Part shown: one piece after another, positions 26,168-35,225 of the stretch
Layout: every line of letters starts with the position of its first letter
How positions within the stretch are numbered: the stretch's first letter is position 1
NCBI RefSeq assembly: GCF_002706425.1
Contig: NZ_CP017713.1
Span: forward strand, 1,054,001-1,118,000
Direction of reading: 5' to 3'
DNA length: 64,000 nt
Origin: Loigolactobacillus coryniformis subsp. coryniformis KCTC 3167 = DSM 20001
Lineage (GTDB): Bacteria; Bacillota; Bacilli; Lactobacillales; Lactobacillaceae
The notes under the pieces: model-generated
What the model was told of the DNA's origin: nothing
Databases searched by the model: none
Seen by the model: the letters and a program-made list of their open reading frames with translations, nothing else
Position numbers and translations under genes: made by a program

Positions 26168-28213
26168 ATGGCAGCAAAAGATAACATGAAGATGGCTCAT
26201 GATATGGAATCAATGGACCACGATATGAGTGGTGACACGATGATGCACGGTGGTCATATGATGCATATGGGTAACCTGAAGCAAAAATTTTGGGTAGCAT
26301 TGATCTTGACGATCCCAGTTATTCTACTTACGCCAATGATGGGATTGCACTTACCTTTTCAGTTTACTTTCCCCGGTTCTGATTGGTTAGTGTTGATTGT
26401 GGCTACTTTCCTATTTATTTATGGGGGTAAACCATTTTTACAGGGTGCACAAATGGAGCTGACTGAGCGTAAACCAGCGATGATGATGTTGATTGCGCTA
26501 GGTATCTCAGTTGCTTATATTTATAGCGTTTGGGCGTTTATTGCTAATCACTTCTTATCGACGGTGCCTCACCAGATGGATTTTTTCTGGGAACTAGCCA
26601 CTTTGATCACGATCATGTTGCTGGGCCACTGGTTAGAAATGAATGCAATCAGTAGTGCTGGTAGTGCAGTTGAAAAAATGGCGGCTTTATTACCTGGTCA
26701 AGCGCATGTCTTGCAAGCTGATGGTTCCCTCCAGGATATCGAGCTTGCCGAATTGCAGGCTCAACAGCAAGTCGTTGTCAAAGCAGGTGAAAAAATTCCG
26801 GCTGACGGTCGCGTCGTTGCTGGTCAATCGGCCGTCAATGAAGCATTAGTTACCGGTGAGGCAAAGCTTATTGAAAAAACGCCTGGTGCACAAGTGATCG
26901 GTGGCGCGGTCAACGGTACGGGGACGTTAACTATCGAAGTTACTGGGACTGGTGAAACTGGCTATTTGAGTCAAGTGATGAAGCTAGTGCAGCAGGCCCA
27001 GCAACATAAATCACAAGCTGAAAATTTGGCCGATAAAGTAGCCGGCTGGTTATTTTATGCCGCAACGATTATTGGATTAGTCACGTTTATCGTTTGGCTG
27101 TCGTTAAGTGGACTGAATGTGGCTTTGGAGCGTACAGTCACGGTATTAGTCATTGCTTGTCCGCATGCGCTTGGATTAGCGATTCCGTTAGTGGTTGCGC
27201 GCAGTACGGCTTTAGGTGCGACACATGGCTTATTGTTACGTAATCGTAATGCCCTAGAAGCGGCTAAACAAATTGATACGGTTTTAATGGATAAAACTGG
27301 GACTTTAACGGAAGGGAATTTTAAAGTTAAATCAGTCGTCGCGTTTGGCCAAGAATCACAGGACGACGTTCTAAGGCTGATGGCCGCACTAGAAGCAAAT
27401 GCGAGCCATCCATTAGCGGTGGGAATTTTAGCAGCGGTCAAAGCTCAAAAATTGGTTCTTCCAACGGCTACAGATGTGAAACAATTATCTGGCGTTGGTC
27501 TGCAAGGCCGTATTGATCAAGTTGATTATGCCATTGTGACTGCTGCTTATTTACAGCAAAAACAGCTTGATTTTGAACAGACCGTTTATGATAATTTGGC
27601 AGCACAAGGTAATTCAATCAGCTTCTTATTGCGCGGAGAGCAGGTTTTAGGTTTGGTCGCTCAAGGAGATCAGATCAAACCAAATGCAGCCGATTTTATT
27701 CAGCATTTGAAAGCCCGGGGGATCCGGCCAGTTATGTTGACCGGCGACAATCAGGCCGCCGCAGCGTTAGTGGCACAACAATTAGGTATTGATGATTTCC
27801 ATGCACAGTTATTACCGGAGGATAAAACCAAAATGGTGGCGCAATATCAGGCGCAGGGTCAACGCGTTTTGATGGTCGGTGATGGTGTCAATGATGCGCC
27901 TAGTTTGGCTGCTGCCGAGATTGGTGTTGCTATCGGCGCCGGAACAGATGTCGCCATTGATTCTGCCGACGTTGTTCTAGTTCGCAGTGATCCAGCTGAT
28001 ATTATAAACTTTTTGAATTTGGCCCAGCGAACGATGCGTAAAATGGTTCAAAACTTGTGGTGGGGTGCGGGCTACAATATTGTAGCTTTACCATTAGCCG
28101 CAGGAATCTTAGCGCCGATCGGTGTGTTGCTCAGCCCAGCAGTTGGTGCCGTGTTGATGTCGTTATCAACGATCGTTGTTGCGATTAACGCTTTAACGTT
28201 GAAATTAAAATAA
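26168..28213 (+). CDS. copB: Copper-exporting P1B-type ATPase, CopB type
   Basis: Membrane pump of 681 residues. The first 35 residues are Met/His-rich (MAHDMESMDHDMSGDTMMHGGHMMHM) in place of a CxxC metal domain. The transmembrane metal site is CPH (VIACPHALGLAIPL), marking the P1B-3/CopB class rather than CPC. The phosphorylation motif DKTGTLTEG, the VTGEA actuator loop, SHPLAVG and GDGVNDAPSL are intact. GAGGAG precedes the ATG. It is transcribed from the CopY-controlled promoter through two family A repeats. No copZ chaperone gene follows. Confidence 0.94.
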   Translation: MAAKDNMKMAHDMESMDHDMSGDTMMHGGHMMHMGNLKQKFWVALILTIPVILLTPMMGLHLPFQFTFPGSDWLVLIVATFLFIYGGKPFLQGAQMELTERKPAMMMLIALGISVAYIYSVWAFIANHFLSTVPHQMDFFWELATLITIMLLGHWLEMNAISSAGSAVEKMAALLPGQAHVLQADGSLQDIELAELQAQQQVVVKAGEKIPADGRVVAGQSAVNEALVTGEAKLIEKTPGAQVIGGAVNGTGTLTIEVTGTGETGYLSQVMKLVQQAQQHKSQAENLADKVAGWLFYAATIIGLVTFIVWLSLSGLNVALERTVTVLVIACPHALGLAIPLVVARSTALGATHGLLLRNRNALEAAKQIDTVLMDKTGTLTEGNFKVKSVVAFGQESQDDVLRLMAALEANASHPLAVGILAAVKAQKLVLPTATDVKQLSGVGLQGRIDQVDYAIVTAAYLQQKQLDFEQTVYDNLAAQGNSISFLLRGEQVLGLVAQGDQIKPNAADFIQHLKARGIRPVMLTGDNQAAAALVAQQLGIDDFHAQLLPEDKTKMVAQYQAQGQRVLMVGDGVNDAPSLAAAEIGVAIGAGTDVAIDSADVVLVRSDPADIINFLNLAQRTMRKMVQNLWWGAGYNIVALPLAAGILAPIGVLLSPAVGAVLMSLSTIVVAINALTLKLK

Positions 28214-28219
28214 AAGTTC

Positions 28220-28265
28220 AAATGGCAGGTCAGAGTGTTTTTTCACTGGTGGCCTGTTTTTTTTG
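28220..28265 (+). terminator. Rho-independent terminator after copB
   Basis: CAGGTCA..GAGTG pairs with CACTGG..TGGCCTG, then eight T residues. Confidence 0.75.
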
Positions 28266-28304
28266 CGATAAACTTGAATTTATTTTTAATGCGTTTACTA
28301 CCAC

Positions 28305-28362
28305 ATACTATATGTAGCTGTCAAATAGAATATTATTTTAATTTAATCCCTATATATTGATT
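28305..28362 (+). promoter_or_regulatory. Paired NrdR boxes upstream of nrdD
   Basis: Cores CTATATGTAG (28308-28317) and CTATATATTG (28350-28359) match the NrdR box core CWATATATWG, with one mismatch in the first and none in the second. They are 42 bp apart, four helical turns. NrdR with ATP/dATP bound would repress nrdDG. Confidence 0.7.
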
Positions 28363-28431
28363 TACGGTCTGGGACCAAGTAGTATGGAATATATGGTTAA
28401 AATGTTCACATTGTGAAAGGGCGTTGAAAAT

Positions 28432-30648
28432 ATGCTAGAAACCAGAACTAACCAACCAACTAAACCGCAAACTTTAAAAGTAACTGAAGTCATTAAACGT
28501 GACGGCCGCCGAGTTCCATTTACGGCGGCTAAAATTTATCAAGCCTTAGTTAAGGCTGAACAACATATTCATGGTGAACTCGATCCCTTGACCAATCATA
28601 AAATTGAAACGGTAACTAATAAAGTGGTTGCTGAAGTACAAGAACGTTTCACTGATGCGGTTAAGATTTATGAGATTCAGAACATTGTTGAACACATTTT
28701 ATTAGGTGAGCACCAATATGATTTGGCACAGGAATACATCAATTATCGGACACACCGTGATTTTGCGCGCAATCAAGCAACGGACATCAACTTTACGATC
28801 CAGAAATTGATGCAAAAAGATGCCACAGTCGTTCATGAAAATGCCAATAAGGATAGTAAAGTCTTCAACACACAGCGTGATTTAACGGCCGGTACCGTCG
28901 CTAAGGCAATGGGTTTAAAATTATTACCACCACATGTGGCTAATGCCCATCTAAAAGGCGATATTCATTGGCACGATTTAGATTACCAACCCTACAGTCC
29001 AATGACTAACTGCTGCTTGATCGATTTTAAAGAGATGTTGACTAACGGTTTTAAAATCGGCAATGCTGAAGTTGAAAGTCCACATTCGATCCAAACAGCA
29101 ACGGCACAAATGGCACAGATCATTGCCAATGTAGCTTCATCGCAGTATGGTGGTTGTTCAGCTGATCGGGTAGATGAGTTATTAGCGCCTTTTGCTCAGC
29201 TTAATTACGATAAGCACCTTAGCGATGCGGCAGATTGGATCGATGGTACAGAAAAGCAACACGCTTTTGCTAAAATGAAAACTAAGAAAGACATCTATGA
29301 TGCGATGCAAGCGCTAGAATACGAAATCAATACGTTGTATTCATCGCAAGGGCAAACGCCGTTTACAACGCTTGGCTTTGGCTTGGGGACTAGTTGGATC
29401 GAACGCGAAATTCAGCGTTCAATTCTACAAATTCGGATTCAGGGCTTAGGCAAGGAGCAACGGACCGCAATTTTCCCTAAATTAGTTTTTAGTATTAAGC
29501 GGGGCTTGAATCTTAATCCTGATGAACCAAATTATGACATTAAACAGTTAGCAATAGAATGTGCTTCAAAACGAATGTATCCCGACGTTTTGATGTACGA
29601 TAAATTAGTAGAGCTGACCGGCTCGTTTAAGGCGCCAATGGGGTGTCGCAGTTTCCTGCAAGGTTGGCAGGATGAGCATGGTCAGGAAGTTAATTCTGGA
29701 CGAATGAATCTTGGTGTGGTGACCTTGAATTTACCACGGATCGCTTTAGAAGCCGCTGGTGATCAGGACAAGTTCTGGACTATTTTGAAAGAAAGACTAC
29801 AGATCTGTAAGGATGCTTTAGTGTTTAAGGTTGAACGGGCCAAGCAAGCTGAACCAGAAAATGCTCCGATTTTATACGAACATGGTGCATTTGGGAAGCG
29901 ATTGAAGCCAGAAGATTCTGTTGATGAATTATTCAAAAATAATCGGGCAACGGTTTCATTAGGCTATATCGGTTTATATGAGGTTGGCGCAGTTTTCTAT
30001 GGTCATGCTTGGGAGAAAAATCCAGCTGCTAAAGACTTTACCTTGGCAATCGTCAAGGAATTAGCCGCTAATTGTGAAGCCTGGGAAAAAGAATATGGCT
30101 ATCATTTCAGTGTTTATGGAACACCAGCAGAAAGTCTAACTAATACGTTCTGTCAGGCTGATCTAAAGAAGTTTGGCAAGGTCAAGGATGTTACGGATAA
30201 AGATTACTATACAAACAGTTTTCATTATGATGTGCGCAAAGCCCCAACACCATTTGAAAAGCTAGATTTTGAAAAGGATTATCCTAAATATAGTGCTGGT
30301 GGCTTTATTCACTATTGCGAGTATCCTAACTTAAAGCAAAACCCGAAAGCGTTGGAAGCAGTTTGGGACTATGCGTACGATCGAGTTGCTTATTTAGGTA
30401 CGAATACACCAATTGATCAATGCTTCGAATGTGGTTTCAAAGGTGATTTTAAACCAACTGAGCGTGGTTTTGAATGCCCGCAATGTGGGAATCATAATCC
30501 GCAAACCTGTGACGTGGTCAAGCGGACTTGTGGTTATTTAGGCAACCCATTGCAACGGCCAATGGTACATGGCCGCCACAAAGAAATTTCGGCGCGGGTC
30601 AAACATTTGGTTTTAGGCAATGATCAAACCACTCAGGCACGGCAATAG
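28432..30648 (+). CDS. nrdD: Anaerobic (class III) ribonucleoside-triphosphate reductase
   Basis: Glycyl-radical enzyme reducing NTPs to dNTPs without oxygen. An N-terminal ATP-cone (VIKRDGRRVPFTAAKIYQAL) gives allosteric control, the catalytic barrel follows, and the C-terminus has a CFEC/CPQC zinc site and the radical loop RTCGYLGNP. It is 738 aa. A GAAAGGGC site precedes the ATG. The gene is followed by its activase nrdG and preceded by two NrdR boxes. Confidence 0.95.
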   Translation: MLETRTNQPTKPQTLKVTEVIKRDGRRVPFTAAKIYQALVKAEQHIHGELDPLTNHKIETVTNKVVAEVQERFTDAVKIYEIQNIVEHILLGEHQYDLAQEYINYRTHRDFARNQATDINFTIQKLMQKDATVVHENANKDSKVFNTQRDLTAGTVAKAMGLKLLPPHVANAHLKGDIHWHDLDYQPYSPMTNCCLIDFKEMLTNGFKIGNAEVESPHSIQTATAQMAQIIANVASSQYGGCSADRVDELLAPFAQLNYDKHLSDAADWIDGTEKQHAFAKMKTKKDIYDAMQALEYEINTLYSSQGQTPFTTLGFGLGTSWIEREIQRSILQIRIQGLGKEQRTAIFPKLVFSIKRGLNLNPDEPNYDIKQLAIECASKRMYPDVLMYDKLVELTGSFKAPMGCRSFLQGWQDEHGQEVNSGRMNLGVVTLNLPRIALEAAGDQDKFWTILKERLQICKDALVFKVERAKQAEPENAPILYEHGAFGKRLKPEDSVDELFKNNRATVSLGYIGLYEVGAVFYGHAWEKNPAAKDFTLAIVKELAANCEAWEKEYGYHFSVYGTPAESLTNTFCQADLKKFGKVKDVTDKDYYTNSFHYDVRKAPTPFEKLDFEKDYPKYSAGGFIHYCEYPNLKQNPKALEAVWDYAYDRVAYLGTNTPIDQCFECGFKGDFKPTERGFECPQCGNHNPQTCDVVKRTCGYLGNPLQRPMVHGRHKEISARVKHLVLGNDQTTQARQ

Positions 30649-30752
30649 TTATATTTTTGTGCTGATTCAGACTATACGACTGTAAGTCAAATTTAGCGCA
30701 AGCGTGTGCAGAAGTTTTAGTATCAAAATAATTACAGTGAAGAAGAGGCAGG

Positions 30753-31334
30753 GTGAGTGAGACGGAGAAATTACCACAGAATCCGCAGCCGCAAGAATGG
30801 CAGTCCCAGGAACTAAGTCAGATGCGGATCGCTGATTATAAGCCGTTCAATTTTGTTGATGGCGAAGGTGTTCGTAATAGTCTATACGTTTCTGGCTGTA
30901 AGTTTGCTTGTCCTAGTTGCTATAACAAGATCGCCCAAAATTTTAACTACGGGCAACCTTATACACAAGCGTTAGAAGATCGAATTATGGCTGATCTGGC
31001 CCAGCCATATGTACAGGGCTTGACGTTGCTTGGTGGTGAACCGTTTCTTAATACGCAGGTTTGTCTAGCTTTGGTTAAACGACTACGCGTTGAATTTGGT
31101 CACACCAAGGACGTCTGGTCTTGGACTGGCTATACTTGGGCGGAATTACAACAGGAAACGCCGGATAAGTTAGCGTTGTTGCGCGAACTAGATGTGTTGG
31201 TCGATGGTCGCTTTTTACAAGCGCAGAAGGATCTGACATTACAATTTCGTGGTAGCGCTAATCAACGAATTATTGATGTGCAACAGTCACTGAGCCGTGG
31301 CGAAGTGACGTTATGGGCTAATTTAATTAAATAA
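30753..31334 (+). CDS. nrdG: Anaerobic ribonucleotide reductase activating protein (radical SAM)
   Basis: Generates the glycyl radical on NrdD using a 4Fe-4S cluster and S-adenosylmethionine. The cluster motif CKFACPSC fits CxxxCxxC, and LTLLGGEPF is the family's SAM-binding GGE segment. It is 193 aa with a GTG start preceded by AGAGGCAGG. About 100 nt separate it from nrdD; co-transcription is likely. A family C terminator repeat follows. Confidence 0.94.
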   Translation: MSETEKLPQNPQPQEWQSQELSQMRIADYKPFNFVDGEGVRNSLYVSGCKFACPSCYNKIAQNFNYGQPYTQALEDRIMADLAQPYVQGLTLLGGEPFLNTQVCLALVKRLRVEFGHTKDVWSWTGYTWAELQQETPDKLALLRELDVLVDGRFLQAQKDLTLQFRGSANQRIIDVQQSLSRGEVTLWANLIK

Positions 31335-31374
31335 TGAACAGGAATAATGCCATGAAATGGGTGCTTTCGCAAGT

Positions 31375-31529
31375 CTGGTTAAAGACCCGCAGAATACGTT
31401 AGATTCCATTTTGATGGCTGTAAATTGGACTTAAAACCATTTTTTGCGTAGAGACAGTTCAAATTCATCATATAAAAAACACTGATGAGAAAGTGAGTTG
31501 GTTTTCACTATTTTCATCAGTTTTTTTGT
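31375..31529 (+). repeat. Intergenic repeat family C, copy 2, ending in a terminator
   Basis: Matches the reverse complement of 10416-10569 over about 155 bp. The closing hairpin CACTGATGA..AAAGTGA / TTCACT..TCATCAGT with T7 (31478-31528) differs from copy 1 by paired changes (CACCGATGA/TCATCGGTG there). It lies about 40 nt after the nrdG stop, on the same strand. Confidence 0.75.
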
Positions 31530-31552
31530 TGATATACGATTCAATTTTAGAT

Positions 31553-32788
31553 CGCGCGTTTTATAATCAAGTTAGCCAATTAGATCCGGCTAATTGAAAA
31601 AATAAAAAACACCAAGACAAATCTCTGTTATCATTGATGTTCCAACACAAAAATGAAAGAGGTTATTGTCTTGATGCAAGAACAGAATACCACAGTCCGA
31701 GAAAAAGGTCACCACCTAACTTCATTTGAGCGCGGCAGAATCGCCACGCTACACAGCCAAGGATACTCTAACCGCGCAATTGCTAGAGTTATCGGCGTTT
31801 GTCATCAAACAATCAGTAATGAACTACGCCGTGGTGAGATCGACCAAGTTAAAAAAGTGAACGGTCAACGGCAATATCACCGCGAGTACTCGCCAGAAGC
31901 GGCACAGGCCAAATACGAAGCTAACCGAATGTCCTGTCATCGACCTTTGAAACTCGCTGGTGTCGCTGACTTTATCCACTACTTTACGGCCCATTTGCAC
32001 CAAGACGGTTGGTCGCCTGATGCCGCGGTGGGCCGTGCTAAACTTGAAGGCTTATATCAACCTGAGGAGATGGTTTCGACCAAGACGTTATACCACTATA
32101 TCGATGCGCAACTACTTGAAGTCCGTAATCTTGATCTGCTCGAAAAAAACCGGCGCCGCACCAAACACCACCATTCACCCAAGCATAAGCGTCTGGCCGG
32201 ACGAAGTATCGAAGAGCGACCTAAAAGTATTGATCAGCGCCAAGAGTTCGGTCACTTTGAGTTGGATACCGTAGTCGGTAAACGTAACGGCCAAGAAAGT
32301 GTCATTCTAACGCTGATCGAGCGCCAATCTCGCTGTCAGATCCTGCGTTTGATTGATGGCCGTGACGCCGATTCAGTCAACTACGAACTGGCTAAGATCT
32401 GCCAAGAATACGGGCACATCATGAAGTCCGTTACCGCTGACAACGGGGCAGAATTCGCAGCGGCGGGGACGGTGCTTGACGGGGTTGCCGACCTCTATTA
32501 TGCCCACCCTTACCGCTCTTCAGAACGAGGCACAAATGAGGCGCATAATCGAATGATCCGTCGTGATGTGCCTAAGGGCCTGTCCATGGATACTTTAGGC
32601 CCTAGTGATATCCAAGCAGTGGAAGCCAAGCTAAACAACTTACCACGCCGGCAGTCAGGTTACCAAACCCCAAAAGAGCTTTTCTCCGCTGCCGCCGGCT
32701 AAAGATTGAATCTTTAAAATATGAATATCAATGAAAATACTGTCTTACCGGGATTTATTGCGTGGCTAATTTGTTCTTGCAATTTGGG
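31553..32788 (+). mobile_element. IS30-family insertion sequence, copy 2 (1236 bp), without target duplication
   Basis: The ends coincide base for base with copies 1 and 3. The 13 bases to the left (ending TTTTAGAT) and to the right (TTTAATTTTTATC) do not match, unlike the other two copies. The right end abuts the interior of a permease gene whose 5' part is missing, so an adjacent deletion or recombination between copies probably took place. Confidence 0.9.
31674..32702 (+). CDS. IS30-family transposase, copy 2
   Basis: The protein is identical to that of copy 1, with the same start choice (342 aa, or 349 aa from the ATG at 31653). A few silent substitutions separate the genes, for example in the codons for GKRNGQESVI, where it agrees with copy 3. 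The HTH and the DDE residues are intact. Confidence 0.92.
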   Translation: MQEQNTTVREKGHHLTSFERGRIATLHSQGYSNRAIARVIGVCHQTISNELRRGEIDQVKKVNGQRQYHREYSPEAAQAKYEANRMSCHRPLKLAGVADFIHYFTAHLHQDGWSPDAAVGRAKLEGLYQPEEMVSTKTLYHYIDAQLLEVRNLDLLEKNRRRTKHHHSPKHKRLAGRSIEERPKSIDQRQEFGHFELDTVVGKRNGQESVILTLIERQSRCQILRLIDGRDADSVNYELAKICQEYGHIMKSVTADNGAEFAAAGTVLDGVADLYYAHPYRSSERGTNEAHNRMIRRDVPKGLSMDTLGPSDIQAVEAKLNNLPRRQSGYQTPKELFSAAAG

Positions 32789-33122
32789 TTTAATTTTTAT
32801 CATGGCAACTGGCAGTATTATTATGTTAAAGCAATTAGCGACTGCTGCAGAAAATCGGGAACAGTATATATTGTTGACCAAGTTAGGCGTCAGTCTAAAG
32901 GCGATTCGGCGCTCAATTTATGTTCAAACAGGGATGACGTTCTTACTGCCAATTATATTAGGTATGATCAACGCGTACTTTGCGTTACACATTTTAAATG
33001 TGTGGCTTAATCAACTTGATTTAACCTTTGCCTACTTGATTGGGCTATTTTATTTGTTGGTTTATAGTATTTACTGCTGGCTCACTGCGCGCATCTATTA
33101 TCGCTTGATTAGACCAAAATAA
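32789..33122 (+). pseudogene. 3' fragment of a BceB-type antimicrobial-peptide ABC transporter permease
   Basis: About 110 codons remain, encoding ATGSIIMLKQLATAAENREQY, a further segment KLGVSLKAIRRSIY and two closing membrane helices. This matches the C-terminal end of FtsX-domain BceB permeases (ATGSI.YFKQL.EAEED.ERY and KIGVS.KEI). The full protein would be roughly 640 residues; the rest, and any BceA ATPase, is absent. The IS30 right end joins in frame, so an ATG at 32721 inside the IS gives a 133-codon fusion frame that is probably meaningless. A terminator follows. Confidence 0.8.
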
Positions 33123-33163
33123 AAGGCGTTGTAACATAAATAACTTATGCCCAACGCCTTCTT
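33123..33163 (+). terminator. Hairpin after the permease fragment
   Basis: AAGGCGTTG pairs with CAACGCCTT; a few T residues follow. Probably the terminator of the lost permease operon. Confidence 0.65.
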
Positions 33164-33218
33164 TGCACTTCCGAACAATATCGTTAAAACGTATGCCATA
33201 AGGCAACTTTTTCCGCTT

Positions 33219-33275
33219 GCCCTGTTTCAACTTGGCGGTTTTCGCCTGAGTTGAATGGACAACGTCCAGAATATT
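33219..33275 (+). repeat. Degenerate family A repeat
   Basis: GCCCTGTTTCAACTTGGCG / CGCCTGAGTTGAA forms hairpin 1, followed by the linker ATGGACAACGTCC. Hairpin 2 is largely lost (AATATTTAAGC). There is no gene in the sense orientation directly downstream; the next gene runs the other way. Confidence 0.65.
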
Positions 33276-33402
33276 TAAGCTTTTCGGTACGAAAATCAAC
33301 CACTACGGTGGCGTAGTAGTTACGATCGTCAAATGATCCACTATGTGAATTATTCGCCGCTCTAGGCTAATGCTCAAAAGCTGATCGCCTTATGTCACAA
33401 AT

Positions 33403-33906
33403 CTATCGTTGTGCTAAAACGTAATTAGCTTGATGGAATTGTTGGACATAATGACCAGCACCCATATAAGGTTTTATCTGCTTGAAGTCGGTTGAGTTAC
33501 GCCAATTAAAGTAGTCAGCATCACGTTGCCAAACTGAAAAAATGACGTATTCAATTTTAGCAGCGTCTAAACGCAATAGGAATAAATCATTGAGACCGAT
33601 AAAGTTTTCGGCTTGCTTGCATAATTGATCAAATTGCGCCAAAAAGACTTTTGCTGCTTCAGTAGTTGCAAAGGTCAAATAGGAAAAGTTGAAAAAACCA
33701 GTTAAATCATCAATGCCAGTATGATAGCGTGTGTCGTAACGTAATGGATTATTAAAAAAAGCAGGCTGATCTGAGAGATCTAATAGTTGAAAAGCTTCAG
33801 TAGCTTCAGCTGGTTTTAATAATAGCAGTCGCCGCTGGGGTTCCCGGTCTAGGTATTGCGCCAAAACGCTTTGTGAACCAAAAGTTGCAATAATTTTATG
33901 AATCAT
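33403..33906 (-). CDS. Antibiotic-biosynthesis-monooxygenase-fold protein, TRAP/HmoB-like
   Basis: A 167-residue protein whose C-terminal half carries the dimeric alpha/beta-barrel signature (YVIFSVWQRDADYFNWRNSTDFK, compare the S.W.....F..W..S..F of IsdG/HmoB proteins). The N-terminal half is a degenerate second domain. The length equals that of staphylococcal TRAP and Bacillus HmoB. Some relatives break down heme, but the catalytic residues cannot be judged here. AAGGGGTG precedes the ATG. Confidence 0.65.
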   Translation of the reverse strand: MIHKIIATFGSQSVLAQYLDREPQRRLLLLKPAEATEAFQLLDLSDQPAFFNNPLRYDTRYHTGIDDLTGFFNFSYLTFATTEAAKVFLAQFDQLCKQAENFIGLNDLFLLRLDAAKIEYVIFSVWQRDADYFNWRNSTDFKQIKPYMGAGHYVQQFHQANYVLAQR

Positions 33907-34099
33907 GATTTACACCCCTTAACGTTATTTTCATTCGCCTACACCTATAGCATAACGCAATTTACCAATTATTGGTAATGAGAGCGCTGCGTTTTTTGAT
34001 ATTTAAAATGTTAGCTTATAATAGATGAGATTAGTCAAGCAAAGAACGAAACTGTTATACTGAAGATGGTGAATAATTCTAAGAAAGTGGGTTTTGTGA

Positions 34100-34843
34100 A
34101 TGAAATTAACTGTTCTAGGAATGTATGGTGGCTATCCGTATCAAGACGTTGGCACTAGTGCTTATTTGGTTCAAACTGCTAAGTTTAATTTGTTGCTGGA
34201 TTGCGGTAGTGGGGCACTTTTAAGCTTACAACATTACTTAGATCCTTTACAATTGGATGCTGTCCTATTGTCGCATTATCATCATGACCACATGGCTGAT
34301 ATTGGTGTTTTGCAGTATTATTGGCAACTTCACGAAGGACCGAAGAAGGAAGCACGTTTACCGATTTATGGACATACAGCAGATCCTTTACATTTTGCTT
34401 CACTAACGATGCAAGGAATTACTGATGGTGTTGCCTATCAGCCACAGCGTAGAACAAGTTTAGGACCATTTGATATCACCTTTTTACCAACTGTTCATCC
34501 GGTACCAGCCTATGCAGTCCGAATTGTGGAACGAGCAACAGGTAAGGTCTTAGTTTATACAGCTGACACTGCTTATTTTGATCAATTACCACAGTTTGCA
34601 CGCCACGCGGATTTATTGATCACTGATACTAATTTTCTGAAAAGTAAAACAGGGACGATCATGCATATGACGTCAACACAATCAGGATTGTTAGCTAAGG
34701 ATGCGGCGGTCAAGCAAGTGCTGATCAGTCATTTACCCCAGGACACTGATCTAAATCAATTGCGCCAAGAAACAGCAACGGCGGCTGGACCACAAATTCC
34801 GGTGATTTTAGCGCAGAAAGATTTACAAATTGAAATTCAATGA
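34100..34843 (+). CDS. Metallo-beta-lactamase-fold hydrolase (YhfI/RNase Z-like)
   Basis: A 247-residue cytoplasmic enzyme with the metal motif LLSHYHHDHMADIG (HxHxDH) at about residues 57-70, upstream LLDCGSGA, and VYTADTAY plus LISHLP further on. This resembles RNase Z and YhfI-type phosphodiesterases. It is shorter than true RNase Z and lacks an evident exosite arm, so tRNA maturation is not indicated. The substrate is unknown. Confidence 0.82.
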   Translation: MKLTVLGMYGGYPYQDVGTSAYLVQTAKFNLLLDCGSGALLSLQHYLDPLQLDAVLLSHYHHDHMADIGVLQYYWQLHEGPKKEARLPIYGHTADPLHFASLTMQGITDGVAYQPQRRTSLGPFDITFLPTVHPVPAYAVRIVERATGKVLVYTADTAYFDQLPQFARHADLLITDTNFLKSKTGTIMHMTSTQSGLLAKDAAVKQVLISHLPQDTDLNQLRQETATAAGPQIPVILAQKDLQIEIQ

Positions 34844-35219
34844 AATATAGTTAAATTTTTAAAAAAAATAATAACTAAAATAGTTTCTGCTATTAGAAAT
34901 GATGGTGCAACTAAATTAATAAAATTTGTGTATCTTGCAAATGTGATTTATATGAAACTAATCACATGATCTATCCTTTATATAAAGCGATTCACGGAGG
35001 ATTCAGCTATTTTAAATTAGGCTTGTTAACTTAAAATAGCATGAAAATTAATGAAGTAATGGTAATTATGTACTAATAATCTTAAGTTTCTAATCTTAAG
35101 TTTCGTGTCATAAAATACTAAAAAAATTTAAATTACTATAGACTAAAATGTCTAAAACGGTTACAATGGGTTTATAAGTTATTGACACTCACGAGTATTT
35201 ATTGACGCGGAAAGGATGA
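34844..35219. other. AT-rich intergenic region with hairpins and a 14-bp tandem duplication
   Basis: No credible gene. It contains ATGTGATT / AATCACAT (34941-34967), GCTATTTTAA / TTAAAATAGC (35006-35040) and a perfect tandem repeat TAATCTTAAGTTTC at 35077-35090 and 35091-35104. It probably holds the promoter and operators of spx, but I could not fix a convincing -35/-10 pair. Confidence 0.5.
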
Positions 35220-35225
35220 TTGAAT

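Noticed and set aside
32721-33122. 133-codon frame starting inside the IS30 right end
   Set aside because: The first 22 codons are IS sequence and the rest is the tail of a BceB-like permease; it is an accidental fusion, treated as a pseudogene.
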